The notes: generated from the letters alone by a model not told the origin. 64,000 nt of DNA from Gnetum montanum (GCA_015680685.1 MNCI01002312.1:275305-339304), one strand, 5' to 3'. Shown: positions 48,868-60,850, numbered from the stretch's first letter. Numbers and translations: made by a program.

Positions 48868-49224
48868 TGTTAGGAATTGAAATAGGAGAAAAAGGAATAA
48901 AAGATCACAAATAAACACACAAAATAAGAAAGATTTTATGTGGTTTAGCTTAAATTTTCCTATGTTGATAGCCACACTAGGATTTTTATTGATTTCTAAG
49001 GTTTCATAATGATACACTCATTCTCCACTAAAGGAAGGCACATTAAACCTATATATATAGCTAGGAGTTTCAAATTTCCAAACATAAATAGCTAAATTTT
49101 CTAATTTTCCTTTCAAATTAATAGCCAATGAATTTAGCTTGCTGCATTTTAGCCTTCCAAATTAATAGCTAGAAATTTTAGCTTTCCAAAAATGAAGAGA
49201 AGAAATCAAACTCCATTCTTGACA
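48868..49224 (-). repeat. Copia C 5' LTR
   Basis: 357 bp. On the minus strand it starts TGTCAAGAATGG and ends CCTAACA. The first 38 bases match the stub at 2544-2581. A purine-rich stretch (GCAAGGGGGAA) lies just upstream at 49230-49245, which is unexpected for a 5' LTR. Confidence 0.75.
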
Positions 49225-50849
49225 TCTAATTCCCCCTTGCTTTTCCTTGCTTTCACATTGTGTCCCCATCACGTTGTCCTCATGATTCATGATGATATTG
49301 TTTGAATCTAGATCCACATATTGATCTCATTCAATGCTTTCCATTTTTTGTCAGTGCCTCATTTTTAGCAGCTTCCATTTCCAGCCAAGATATTTGTTAA
49401 GCACATGTATCAATGAGAAACTGGGGTAGCATAGCTACTTATTAACCACCTTTGATTTCTTGATTGAATCTCTAAGACTATCGTTATTTCCTTTCAAGTC
49501 TCTTCCATGATCATTTTTCTATTCACTTATTCCAAAAGATTATTGTTTATTTGGCTTCATGAGGATTTTCCCACTTTACACTTTAATTACATTGGATCTA
49601 GAAGCCTATTCTCTTTTTAAATCTAATATTCAATATATTCCATATCCCTTGTAACTCTTATTATCTTTTTACATTTATTTTCTAAATCCTTAGCCTGTGC
49701 ATTTAGGTAAGGGTGTTTTGCTAACACACATGTTATTGGTTCATGCTATGTTATTTTGTTTCAAATGCATTACTCAAATTTGACTTGTTTTCAATAAAAA
49801 CATGGCTCAGATATTAGCTTTCCCAATGACCTAAAAGTCACCTTTACATTTGAGGATTTTTTTTTGAACTATTTGATGGCTATAGAATACCTGACTCATT
49901 TTATGTAAGGTTGTTGCAAATTTGAATTAGGACGATTTTGATGATTTTCACTGCTAAAACCTACATTCAATTTATTATTTGGTTTCCTTACCTATAAATT
50001 GAGACAAATGCTTTGAAGAAATATCAAAATTTGAGCATCCTCTCTATATCTACCTATTATGTTAGAATTTTCAGTATCTCCTTGTATATTCTTAATTCAT
50101 ATTATAGAATTTCTATGTTGTAGTATTTCTTAGTGAGTTCTAATTAGCAACTATGTTTGTGTGTAATTGTTATATAAATTAGCCTCAATTCTAGTTCTTT
50201 TCATTTATTGATCATAATTATTTATGTGCTTTGTAAATTGATACTTTGTTGCATGGCTATGGCATTGCATATTCTCTAATTCTTAATCATGAAATGATGT
50301 CTCTTTGGATCTTGTAAAGTTTCTAAATTTTTGGTAGGTTTGTAAGGCCTTGAGTGATTTCTGAAATGGTAGAAGTTATTTTGACTAGTTTCAAACCATT
50401 TGTCAAGGTTGTTTTATGCCTGGCTCTTGTGGTAAAGGTTGTTAAATCTGAATTCATGAGAAGTTGGCAAAATTTCGGTAGCTAATTCTTCAATTCATAG
50501 TGTAATGTATATTCTACCTACCCAAAACTTACAAGGAGCACAAGAGAGTTAAGAGTTACCAAGTTCATTTAGTATGAACCTTGGATGTTACTAATAATTC
50601 TTAGTAGACCTTAGTTGTTACAAAATATTAGGTTAAAAAGAATTAAAAAAGAAGTTTGTGATTATGTAAGTGTTGTGGACACTTGCTTTCATAAGCTTTT
50701 CTCATAGGCTTACCCATAATTTCCTCTTGTATTCTTAAGACTAACAAAGGTTTGTACAGGATTGTAAGCTGAGTCTTTCGAATGAATGCTGATACCTTAA
50801 CTTTGTTATGTGGGTGATTGTACATTTGAATCTCATCATGCTCATATAA
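49225..50849. other. Stretch with no recognised gene
   Basis: AT-rich sequence without a convincing reading frame, RNA gene or repeat. It may be ordinary intergenic DNA or an older repeat too decayed to recognise. Confidence 0.5.
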
Positions 50850-51010
50850 TAATGAGGCATTAGTTTAGTGGTAAGACACTTAATTTGGAAACTTCACAGG
50901 TCAAGGGTTCCATTCCAATTGGAATTTCTAAGTTATATAGAGTTCTAAGTAGACTATATATCTTGGGATGTTCTTAAGTTTCACTTATTAAAGGAAAAAT
51001 AAAATGAAAT
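50850..51010 (+). mobile_element. SINE copy 1 (tRNA-derived)
   Basis: A box A-like TAGTTTAGTGGTAAG at 50861-50875 and a box B-like GGGTTCCATTCC at 50905-50916, spaced as in a Pol III promoter, are followed by a non-tRNA body (AAGTTATATAGAGTTCTAAG) and a tail CTTATTAAAGGAAAAATAAAA. The body and tail match copy 2 at 56416-56495, so this is a family rather than a single tRNA relic. Confidence 0.7.
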
Positions 51011-51031
51011 GAAACATGATTTGGAAGCTTG

Positions 51032-51357
51032 TGTGGAAGATGATGTGTAGATGTTCTACATTATTAGGAGATTGATCTCATCCTTTTATTTATTCTAAAT
51101 AAGATGAGATCCTAGTTGTCCATGCTTATTCATATCCATGATTATCTCATCCATAAATAAGATGATAAGGATCATTCCCATGATTTTATAGACTCATGCT
51201 TATCTCTTCAAATCCATTCTTGGAAGGATCCAAGTCTATATAATTGTAGCAACACATATTCATAAACATAGCCCTTTAGATTCAGATAGTATAGATATTC
51301 ATAATTTCTATTTGGCATAGATAGTAGATCCAGATCCCTTTAGATTCAGATTTCTCA
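51032..51357 (+). repeat. Element E 5' LTR
   Basis: 326 bp, TGTGGAAGATGATG to TTTCTCA. The 3' LTR is longer by two small insertions (a CCATGTTCATCCATAC-type duplication and a segment near 56301-56365). Confidence 0.88.
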
Positions 51358-51359
51358 TT

Positions 51360-51371
51360 TGATATTAGAGC
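51360..51371 (+). other. Element E primer-binding site
   Basis: TGATATTAGAGC two bases after the LTR end; it matches TGGTATCAGAGC, the initiator methionine tRNA site, with two changes. Confidence 0.75.
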
Positions 51372-51409
51372 TTAGTTAGCTCAAATTCTTGAGAACAGAT
51401 CTCTCCAAA

Positions 51410-53775
51410 ATGGCCCAAAATAATGGATTTGTGTCTCTCCAAATTATTGTATTCAATGGAGAAAATTATGAATATTGGGTAATCAAGATGAAGACATTTA
51501 TGATCTCACAAGATCTATGGGATATTGTTGAAGGTGGATTTCAAGATGCTGATCAAGAAACATTTCAATCCCTGATAGAAGATGAAAAGAATGAAGTCAA
51601 GAAGTTTTTTAAGAAAGATGCAAAAGCATTATTCATCATTCAATTTGGGTTAGATCTAACAATCTTTCCCAAAATCTTCATGCATCCAACAAGAAAAGCT
51701 ACATGGGATGCACTAGAGATTGCATACAAGGGATCATTAAAAGTTCATGTTGTCAAGCTACAAGCTTTAAGGAAAGATTTTGAATCGTTGCACATGCTAG
51801 ATTCAAAGAATATTGATCAATACATCAACCGATTTCAACAAGTTCGAAATGGACTTGAATCTTGAGGAGAAACGTTTGAGGAAAGGTATGTTGTTGAAAA
51901 GATCCTTTGAAGTGTAACCCGACGATATGATCCCATCATCATGGCTATTGAAGAAGCAATAGATCTCGATAAGATGACCATGGTTGAGCTCGTAGGAAGC
52001 TTGAAGACATACGAGCAAAGAATTTTTAATCGTGAGGATTCAATAGCAAATGCATTTCAAGCACAATTCTAGAGATCATTCAATAAAAATCAAAATCAAA
52101 GATCCTCAAGTGTATCCTCATTTAGAGGATGTGGATGCAATCATGGTAGATCCAGAGGTTGTGGTCATAGAAGATCAAATCAATCAAATGAAAGTAAGCA
52201 TTGTGATTTCTATGGTACCAACACCCACAATACTCATGAATGTTGGTCTAGGAAGAAGCATGAAAAGAAAGGCAAAGAAAAAATTGTAGAAGATGAAGAT
52301 CACCATAAGAATCACCAAAAAGGTGAGTAATTGTTTTATACTAAAGAGGAGGAAGATCACTTCCTAATCTCTACAAAGGTATCAAATGCTAGCAACAACA
52401 ACACGTGGTATGTTGATAGTGGGTGCAGCAATCACATGACTAGGAAAAAGAAACTCTTCTTAAGTTTGAAAACATATGATGGAAATGTCACCATAGGTAA
52501 TGGAAAGAAGTTAACCATTGTTGGGATTCGATCGCTTGCCTTCACAACCATGCAACGTAAAAACTATGTTATTTCCCAGATCTACTTTGTTCTAGATCTT
52601 CCAAAGAATTTATTAAGTGTGGGACAATTATGTCACAATGGGTATCGTGTTGCATTTGAAAAGAACGTTTGTAAAATCTCTAAGGCTGATGATGATAAGG
52701 GTATTGCTATTATCCCTATTAGCAAAAATCAAATGTATAAGTTGCAAATACAAAAGGATGTTCAATGCCTCACTATTAATGACAACGGTGCTCAATTAGG
52801 ACATGTCAACTTTGGCTCAATGGATTGCATGCAGAAAGAAGGACTCATCAAAGGTATGCCAAAATTTTCTTTGTCCAATAGTCATGATTGTGGCATATGT
52901 CAACTAGGAAAAATCACAAGATTGTCGTTTCCTAGAAAAGAACATAGATCTCAAGAAAAATTAGATCTAGTTCATATGGATTTATGCGGTACCATGCAAG
53001 CATTGAGCCTAAGCAAAAACCACTATATGTTAATCATCATGGATGATTTTTCCAGATTTTATTGGGGTTATTTTATGAAATTAATAGATCAAACATTGGG
53101 ATTTTTTAAAGAATTCAAGGTGGTAGTAGAAAATCAAAGTGGAAATACAATCAAGAAAATCCGAATAGATCGTAGTAGTGAATTTTTGTCCCAAGAATTT
53201 GAGGAATTCTACAAGAAGAATGGAATTATTCATCAAACTACCACATCCTATACACCCCAACAAAATGGAGTAACTGAAAGGAAAAATAGAATTGTGGTTG
53301 AAATGGCTAGGTGTTTACTGCAACTATCAAACATAGAGGATATGTTTTGGGTAGAAGCTTGTGCAACATCAATTTATCTTTTAAATAGAGTGCCCTCCAG
53401 ATCAATTCACAATAAAACACCCTATGAATTTTGACATGGTCATACACCTAATATTTCATATTTGAAAATATTTGGTTCACGCTGCTATGTGCACATCCAT
53501 GCCCAAAACAAACAAAAATTAGATGGCAAAGCTATGCCTTGTATTTTCGTTGGATATTCTCCCACATCTAAAGCTTATAGGTGCTATGATAAAAACAATC
53601 ACAAGGTCGTTGATTCCTGTGACGTCAATTTTCTGGAACATGACTACATTGACCACAATCTATTTTTTCCATTAACAAAAATGTTTTCTGCAGGCCCTAG
53701 CATTAGCACATTTTTTGAGCACCCTCCAAGCTATTGTCTTTCCAATGCCAAACCCACTCCAACAACACTAGGCTA
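51410..53775 (+). pseudogene. Element E gag, protease and integrase
   Basis: ATG 51410 opens gag (MAQNNGFVSLQ, then FNGENYEYW), with KALFIIQFGLD near 51620. Zinc-knuckle residues CDFYGTNTHNTHECW lie near 52200-52250 (CX2C pattern degraded). Protease carries WYVDSGCSNHMT near 52405-52440 with the catalytic DSG intact. Integrase has a CGICQLGK zinc-finger end near 52892, DLVHMDLCGTM, MDDFSRFYW near 53040, IDRSSEF near 53165 (normally TDRGGEF) and QQNGVTERKNR near 53260. Stops: TGA at 51862, 51908 and 53434 (a Trp position), TAG at 52069 and TAA at 52328; frames shift between gag and protease. The family product is a single polyprotein. Confidence 0.88.
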
Positions 53776-54448
53776 GCACACATCTTGAAACTCTTCTACT
53801 AGAGAGGGGCATCCTTCCCAGAATCACAAACACCATAGGAATTGTGTGACTCCTAGGCCCCAATGGCCCCCTATTTCCATAGGGTCTTCCTTGCCTATTT
53901 TCCATGTGCTGGTGCCTCTCCTTCCTCACCAGTGCTCCCTCCATTCTGTGCAACAACGACCAGGCATCAATTTCGGTGCCCCAGCTCCACATTTTTTGGT
54001 TCCCGAGTCATCACTCCCTCCAACTACCAATTCCGTTATTTTGGCAGCATCCAATCTACATTTCTTGCATCCGCCAGCATACAATCCATCCTTTTTGAAC
54101 TCCCTTCCATCCATCATTATATCCAATGCTGCTCCCTATGGGCCTCTAACTCCACATGCTTCTGTGTCGACATCTACACAAATTTTCCTTCCTCTTTCTA
54201 CTTCATTTTTTGCAGAAACACCCTCCCTAATCCGATCAGTAGCCGCACCCTCCCAGATCCTTCCCTCTGCACCAGCCATAACTCCTCCCCAGTGGTCTCC
54301 TTCTTCTTCACAGGTGTCTCTCTCTCACCCAGCCTCCCAAATGCTAGATCTGAATTTTCACTGCCGCCTAACCCATAGTCATTCTTACCAACACCATGTC
54401 TAACCAACCCAGGGTGATGTAGACATTGCCATTACTCTCTTCTCCAAC
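53776..54448 (+). other. Element E linker between integrase and RT
   Basis: A proline- and serine-rich reading (for example SSLPIFHVLVPLLPHQ near 53885) typical of the poorly conserved spacer in copia polyproteins. Several overlapping frames are open because of low complexity; none is a separate gene. Confidence 0.6.
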
Positions 54449-56065
54449 ATGGGTGATGACTTCTATGCGTTGCTTATGCCGATGGGTGGGAGCTCTGATG
54501 GTCTAGAAAAACCATCCACCATCGTTGAAGCTGCGATAGATGATCATTGGATTGCAGCAGTGGAACGTGAGCTACAACAAATCAATAAAAACAACACTTG
54601 GAGTCTAGTTCCTCATTTGTCCGATAAGCCTATCATCGACTTAAAATGTATATTCAAACTCAAGAGAAATCAATATGATAAACTAGACAAATTCAAAGCT
54701 CACCTAGTTGCCAAGGGCTATCTCCAACAACAAGGCAAAGACCTTGATGACAACTTTGCTCTCGTTTCACGAATGGAATATGTGAAAATATTTTTAGCTA
54801 TTACTGCACAAGTTGGCTATGTGGTATATCAACTGAATGTGACATCTGCATTCCTCAATGGCATTCTAAATGAAGAAGTCTATGTGGAACAACCCCTAGG
54901 TTTCATTGATAAAGGAAAACAAGATCATGTGTACAAGCTTCATAAAGCTTTGTACGAGCTCAAGCAAGCTCCACATGCATGGTATGGACGTATTCATTCA
55001 TTTTTCATCTAAGAAGGGTTCATCCATCTTCAATCCCAAACTACAATTTACAAAAAGGTATTTGGAGATGATTTTATTTTTGTCTATCTATATGTAGATG
55101 ATTTAATTTATTTTTCATCTACAATTGCATTAAGAAATGATTTTCTTAATCCTATGCAAAATTAGTTTGAAATGTCTGATCTAGGGAAAATTTCATATTT
55201 TTTGGGTTTTTAAGTAATCCAGAGAACAAAATCCATTTCCATATGTCAAATGAAATTTTCCTGATCCTTACTTGAGAAATTTGGCATGATTAATAGTAAT
55301 TCCTCAGACACACAACTCTCCCTTGGTATAAAACTTAACAAGAATGATAAATCTACTTTAGTTAATCTATCACTATACAGATCCTTAGTTGGTGTTTTAT
55401 TGTATCTCTCCAATACTCATCTAGATATTCAATATGTTGTCAATTACCTTTCTTGATTCCTACAAGATCCACATGAATCACATTGGAAAGTTGCAAAACA
55501 AGTTCTACGTTACCAAACTACAACAAACTTTGGGATCACATTCCATCGACATACAAACTTCAAGGTATGGGGATACATTGATGCAGATTGGGGAGGCGCC
55601 CTTGATGATCGAAAGTCAACTTCTAGTTTTTATCTCTTCTTTGATCCATTGCTCATCTCTTGGGGATCAAAGAAGCAGTCTTCAGTTGCACTCTCAACAG
55701 CCGAAGCAAAATACATAGCTGCATCAAGTGCTGCTTCTCAAGCCATATGGATTCACTCTATTTTCACTGAAATGAGATTTACACTTGATCCTCCCATTTG
55801 CTTATACTGTGATAGCACAAGTGCTATTGCAATGGCTCACAATCCAGTTCAACATGGGCATACCAAGCACATTGATATCAAGCATCACCATCGCAAAAGC
55901 CTGATCCAAGACAACATCCTCAACATGGAACATTGTACAAATGAAGCACAACTAACAAATATTTTTACCATGATTCTGAGCTATGAGAAGTTTGCATCCT
56001 TCAGAGACCTCCTTGGAGTGGAACCCCTTACCATCATGGGGGGGGTTTTGAAAGATGATGTGTAG
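54449..56065 (+). pseudogene. Element E reverse transcriptase and RNase H
   Basis: RT starts near DDHWIAAVERELQQI (54540) and shows KAHLVAKGYLQQQGKD near 54695, QLNVTSAFLNG near 54830 and LYELKQAPHAWYG near 54950. A frameshift at about 55010 is followed in another frame by the catalytic YVDD at 55091-55102. RNase H: YIDADWGGALDDRKSTS near 55570, a second frame change, then SSVALSTAEAKYIA near 55680, CDSTSAIAMAHNP near 55810 and HTKHIDIKHH near 55860. The last stop, TAG at 56063, runs into the polypurine tract. Confidence 0.88.
56036..56046 (+). other. Element E polypurine tract
   Basis: A run of eight G after ATCAT, directly before the LTR start. Confidence 0.75.
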
Positions 56066-56410
56066 ATGTTCCACATTGTTAGGAGATTGATCTCATCCTT
56101 TTATTTATTCTAAATAAGATGAGATCCTAGTTGTTCATGCTTATCCATATCCATGTTCATCCATACCCATGATTATCTCATCCATAAATAAGATGATAAG
56201 GATCATTCCCATGATTTTAGAGACTCATGCTTATCTCTTCAAATCCATTCTTGGAAGGATCCAAGTCTATATAATTGTAGTAGCACATATTCATAAACAT
56301 ATAGATTCTGGATTATCATATTGTAAGTGTGTTTTTTGTTCTAACAAAGTTCTTTAATTTCTGTTTAGCATAGATAGTAGATCGAGGGCCCTTTAGATTC
56401 AGATTTCTTA
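56047..56410 (+). repeat. Element E 3' LTR
   Basis: 364 bp, starting TTTGAAAGATGATG (the initial TG changed to TT) and ending TTCTTA (CA changed to TA), followed by GCTTG. It is colinear with 51032-51357. Confidence 0.88.
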
Positions 56411-56495
56411 GCTTGAAGCCATGGGTTCAATTCTAGTGAATACTGAGTTATATAAAATTCAAAGTGTATCTATGTTTAATTTATTAAAGAAAAAA
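56411..56495 (+). mobile_element. SINE copy 2, right part (split by element E)
   Basis: After the GCTTG duplication comes a box B-like GGGTTCAATTCT (56423-56434), then GAGTTATATAAAATTCAAAGT and a TTATTAAAGAAAAAA tail, matching copy 1. The left part, ATGATTTGGAAGCTTG, lies at 51016-51031 before element E. Box A is missing. Confidence 0.6.
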
Positions 56496-56604
56496 ACATT
56501 TAAAATAAATTTTATAATAAATGAAAATACAAGAACAAGGTTATGACAAGATAAACTAATTCACCGTAAATAAAGCATCCATGATAGAAAATTTATTAGT
56601 CACC

Positions 56605-56610
56605 GTTTAT
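56605..56610 (-). terminator. Probable poly(A) signal of the WRKY gene
   Basis: AATAAA on the minus strand, about 145 bases after the WRKY stop codon. Confidence 0.45.
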
Positions 56611-56753
56611 TGAATGTTACACTGAAAGCCAGTAGGAATGACCAACGCGCTGGATAACGGCACTTAAGAAGCACTGCAAACACTCGACTACTTAAACTTT
56701 TGGTTGCAAATTTTTGGTTATACAAAATGATAACCATATCGTGATTCATTCTT

Positions 56754-59413
56754 TCAACGTAATTCTAACTCGCTAAGGCAGTAATACACAACACAAGGGC
56801 GTTCATGGTTGTGGGTACCCTCATACGTGGTTATCACGATGTTGCCATCCATGGGATCTCTTTCAATTCTCTTCCTGACTGTGCAGCTTCTTTCTAAGCA
56901 TCTGTAGTAGTTTCTGCACAAGAAAGTTTAATTACCATGAACTAATGCTATCACCATGAACCAATGAAACAATTAGTCAAGAAAATATTAAAGAATACCC
57001 GTTATACAATAAGGATTCTTCACTGTTAGTTTTTTACATTCTAAATATGTTTGCTAATCCTCAAGCTTTGAAGGGGTTGATAAAAGTCTTTTTGATAACT
57101 GGGTTAACACCAAAATATGGATAACGTAATTTTAATAAAAGTATTAATAGTGATGAATTAGAAATAATAATTTAAAGACTAAAATATCCATCATTGTTAC
57201 TTTGGGTAAATGCTTCAATTAGATTATAAAGTTGATAAAATGTACTAGAAATAGGATTGACTTAGGACAATTAAAAACTTTAGATGCAGACATGCTAAGG
57301 TGTTGATGAATAGTTGGATGGCTAGCCACATACCCTCCATGCAACTACTGCTTGGTTTGAAAGCCCAGGTTATACACCATTTGCACCTTAGGTGCCAACA
57401 CAGTTATTTCATTTCAGAAAAGAAAATGGCTACATGCTTATTGTACACTATCAAAAAAAGAATTCCAATAAAACTTTTTAAAAAGTTTTAAGAGAGAGAT
57501 AAAAGAGACTTGCTATTTTATATAGTGTGCTAATGCTTCGAAAAAGTGCCATGAGCATTAAGTGACACAGGGGTTGGGGATTGTTATGGTAAACTCTAAA
57601 AACCACAAAAAATATTAATAAATAGTAATAATACATTCACATCATTGATACCTTGGTTCATGACCAAGATAATTAGATATAAAATACATGACATCATAGT
57701 TTCAAAACACCATGAACAACACTGAAGAGAGAAAGGAAAGGTTCATAACCAGCAACAATACATTCATGACCAAGATAACCTAGGTGTTGCAAGTCTTAGG
57801 TACTTAGAAACTTAGAAATGCAAAAACCTAAATCAAAGAAGTAATAGGTGTATTAAGCTAAATTTAGAGAAGCAGAAATGTGATTCAGAGATGCAATGGC
57901 TATGTTAAGCCAAATTTGAAAATGCACCAAGAAATGCAAATGAGACATGGTGTATAATATAAATCTTAAATTTATAAATATAATAAATAAAAAATATGTG
58001 TAATGCATACTCTTTAAAAAAAATTTAACAAAATGTTTTATCTAAAGTAAAAGTTTCATTCTATTTTGAAATCTGTTAGAGGTTCCGAAACTTAAAGAGG
58101 GTGCAAATTTTTGCAAAAAAGGTGAATCCATGGCACATACAAAAGAATCAAATATAAAGTACAAAAGAATCATAGCTTCAAAAAAATTATGAGATAAAAA
58201 GAAAGGCTAAATGATTTTAGCATGCAGGTTTTTAGGCATACATGGATGCAAAATACCAAACAAATTTCACAGTGCATATATGAGAGGAAGACTAGAAGTG
58301 CTTTTCTAAATAAAAATGGCATCTTACATGGTATGGTTGATTCAAAAAGCTCAAATACTAAACTACCCAACAAATTCCAATAAAATAGAAAGAAAGTTTT
58401 ACAATGTGGTGATGAGTTTTACTATTTTACATGGGAATGTTTGGGCCTTCAAAATCTATCATAAATAATAAATCGATGCGATCATACATACCAGAGAAGC
58501 ACCCAGAATGGCTTTCTATGATAGTATAGTAAGGTTAAGACAAGGTTGAGGGAATCTTAGATGGTATGGCTTGGTCAAAGAAGATAGACACGAAAGTGAA
58601 TAAACGTCTCAGACGTTACGAAACAAAGTGCCCGCAAGGTTAGTGCACCCGTAATAGCAAAAAATGGTATGGTTTGGTCAAAGAAGATAGACACTAAAGT
58701 GAATAAACTTCTCACAGTGCACCGATAATAGCATCAAACTTGCCTCTTGATTAAAACAAGAACATCAGTATATCTGGAATATTTGAAAGGCTAAAACGAT
58801 AGTGATTACCACATCTGTTTTATATCTGCCTTTAGGACAAACGCTTTTCTTGAAGCATAGCCATAGGTATTGAAACAAAGAAATCGATTTTAAACACTTA
58901 CCTGGGAAATGGACTTCCTTTGACTGGCTTCTTGCCGTACTTTCGCCATTTGTAACCATCCTCCATGACCTCCTTCTCAGATCTGGTCATGAACACAAAC
59001 TTCGGTCCGCTTTCTCTGCTCCTCCTCATTCTTTTCTTCTCTGTAACAACACACCTAAAAACAGGCAAACAAAACATCTAATTTCGTTTCCAAAAAATAG
59101 ACAAAAACTTCGTTGCTGTCAAGAACATGCATGAAGAAAAGCGATCTTACAGAGGAGCAGTTTCTGATTCTGTCAAAGGCTCATGAAGATGATTCTTCTT
59201 TATCATCCCTTCTTCTTCTCCAGGGTGGCCTCCAACTTTAACCAGAGACTGCTGCTGCTGAACCTCCTCCTGATTCAGGTTATTTTCAGAATAACCCAAC
59301 ATGATACATGGCTCATCTGCATCCTTTCCAGTAAACCTGCAACTGCAGTTGGTTGCATCATCATGATTAGTATCACAAAGCAGTCCTTCCCACAGATGGT
59401 TCAGCTCCTCCAT
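56754..59413 (-). CDS. WRKY transcription factor, WRKYGKK variant (three exons)
   Basis: Exons 59413-59151, 59054-58902 and 56913-56754 give 576 bases, 191 residues plus stop, with GT-AG introns and consistent phases. Exon 1 is acidic and Gln-rich. Exon 2 ends in the WRKY domain: DGYKWRKYGKKPVKGSPFPR. Exon 3 carries NYYRC, SCTVRKRIERD and TYEGTHNHERP, the C-X5-C...H-X-H zinc finger. The intron inside the codon of the Arg after SPFP is the conserved WRKY-domain position of most groups. WRKYGKK in place of WRKYGQK and one domain point to group IIc (like Arabidopsis WRKY50/51); such proteins prefer WK-type sites over the usual W-box. An upstream ATG at 59461 is in frame, but lies only about 15 bases from a TATA-like sequence, so 59413 is preferred. 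This is the only intact host gene seen. Confidence 0.9.
58561..58740. repeat. 103-bp duplication with W-boxes in WRKY intron 2
   Basis: Two copies starting ATGGTATGGYTTGGTCAAAG at 58561 and 58664. Each contains GGTCAA (58573-58578 and 58676-58681), that is TTGACC on the gene's strand, a W-box core. It may be incidental, but sits in the large intron of a WRKY gene. Confidence 0.7.
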
Positions 59414-59474
59414 TTTAAATGGATGTAAGAATATTGAATATAGATCTGTGGATACAGACATAAGGAAAATGGGT

Positions 59475-59481
59475 TTTTATA
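59475..59481 (-). promoter_or_regulatory. Probable TATA box of the WRKY gene
   Basis: TATAAAA on the minus strand, 62 bases before the ATG at 59413. A start of transcription 25-35 bases downstream would fall just after the alternative ATG at 59461. Confidence 0.5.
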
Positions 59482-60578
59482 ATGAGCTAAATCATTCACC
59501 TCAAGTTCATAGGTAAGCAAACGCGTAACCTCTGGTTTGAACCCAATCTTCAATCTTAAGAAATAAACACATTATATGATGATTCCTGAACAAAAAACAG
59601 ATTAGCATGACCGGGTCTTGCCGTGAATGAGAGAAAGGGGGGCAGGAATTTAAAAACCCATCAGTGTCTCCTCTCCTTTTGCAATTTCTCCATTGTTTCC
59701 CACTTTCTCCTGAAACAGAAACAACATCGCTGCTTCTCCGTTTACTTGAAACTTGACTTAAGTCGTGGTCGTCGTGAAATCTTCTCCATTAGGATTTACG
59801 TAATTTGTGAGGGTGGGCATGATAACTACTTTATCTCCATTGTAATCAGCGGCAGAGTTACCCGAAACGGAAACGGGGCAACCTGACGGCAACGCAACGG
59901 AAACCGCAAAAAATTAGGTTGTGAAATTCACTACTACATGTTAATAATAAAAAAATCCCTCAAAGACAAGCTTACTATGTTTAACTTTGAAGAGATGGAC
60001 TTTAAGAATGAGAAGCTGATATTTTACAGAATATGAATTACAGTGATTGAACTTTACTGTAATAAGAACTCTGACTTAAAGAAGAGAATCTCAGTAAAAC
60101 TAACCACATATAGAGTTGACGAACGATTTATGGTTATGGACAGCAATGCAGAAGCAACAGCAATGGCCGTGGATAGCGATGCAGAAAGAAGCAGTAGCAA
60201 TAGCAAGATCAGCATCATTAACATGCTATTGCCATCCTCGCCATACAAGTGGCCCTAAATTATTTTTGGTCCATGTTTACTGTTTCACACATTCAATTCG
60301 CTGCAGACCTGCATTTAATTCGGGATAGATGCAATAGTTGAGAATAAAGCATGGTATCCTTTCGTTTCTTATCTTTGAAACCATAAAATTAAAAAATAAA
60401 ATCAAAGGAAATAAAACGGGTTAAAAACGTTTTATTCTCCTCAGAAACGTTTCGCCCAGCAAGTGACGGTGTTCATGGCAACGGCGTTTTGAAACAGGAT
60501 CCCGTTTCTGCAAAGAAAAACGTGAAACTTTATGAATCCGTTGCATTTTTAGCAACATAGATCAGCGGGACTGTCAAT

Positions 60579-60609
<31 letters not shown>

Positions 60610-60720
60610 TAAAAATCCAGGGTATCAAAGCAGAGTTCTGCAAAGAGGAGAAACTCCAAATCAATAAAAAGAAAAGATTTAGGATCAGTGGAATTATGAA
60701 AGTTAAATATGCTTGGAACA
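59482..60720. other. Upstream region of the WRKY gene, no gene recognised
   Basis: No coding sequence is supported. There is a TA dinucleotide repeat at 60579-60603. Short GAAACGG/CGTTTC-type pieces recur near 59860-59910 and 60425-60525. Promoter elements of the WRKY gene are expected in the nearest few hundred bases. Confidence 0.45.
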
Positions 60721-60724
60721 ATAA

Positions 60725-60850
60725 GTTATTAGCTTTGTGGTAAGGGTCATGGCTTAGTAACCCTGAACCCTGATCTTGTCCTGGTAACCTTAGGTCATAA
60801 GTTCAATTCTACTGAGTTATAAGTTGATTTATAAAAAATTGGTAAAAGGA
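60725..60850 (+). mobile_element. SINE copy 3 (tRNA-derived)
   Basis: A box A-like TAGCTTTGTGGTAAG at 60730-60744 and a box B-like AAGTTCAATTCT at 60799-60810, followed by ACTGAGTTATAAGTTGATTTAT and an A-rich end. It resembles copies 1 and 2 in box spacing and in the GAGTTATA start of the body, with an insertion between the boxes. Confidence 0.55.

Larger units (their letters stand above)
51032..56410 (+). mobile_element. Element E: Ty1/copia retrotransposon
   Basis: 5379 bp with LTRs 51032-51357 and 56047-56410 and a perfect GCTTG duplication (51027-51031, 56411-56415). The order primer site, gag, protease, integrase, RT, RNase H, polypurine tract is complete. LTRs differ at about 4 of the first 100 bases, so it is much younger than A, B and C. 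It is inactivated by a few stops and a frameshift. It landed inside SINE copy 2. Confidence 0.93.

Noticed and set aside
50861-50916. Functional tRNA gene
   Set aside because: Box A and box B are present but there is no cloverleaf with acceptor stem, and the body and tail match other SINE copies.
53846-54403. Proline/serine-rich frames as separate genes
   Set aside because: They overlap each other in the low-complexity linker of the element E polyprotein.
59147-59461. Single-exon 104-residue gene at 59147-59461
   Set aside because: It is exon 1 of the WRKY gene read through its donor site; splicing to 59054 joins it in frame to the WRKY domain.
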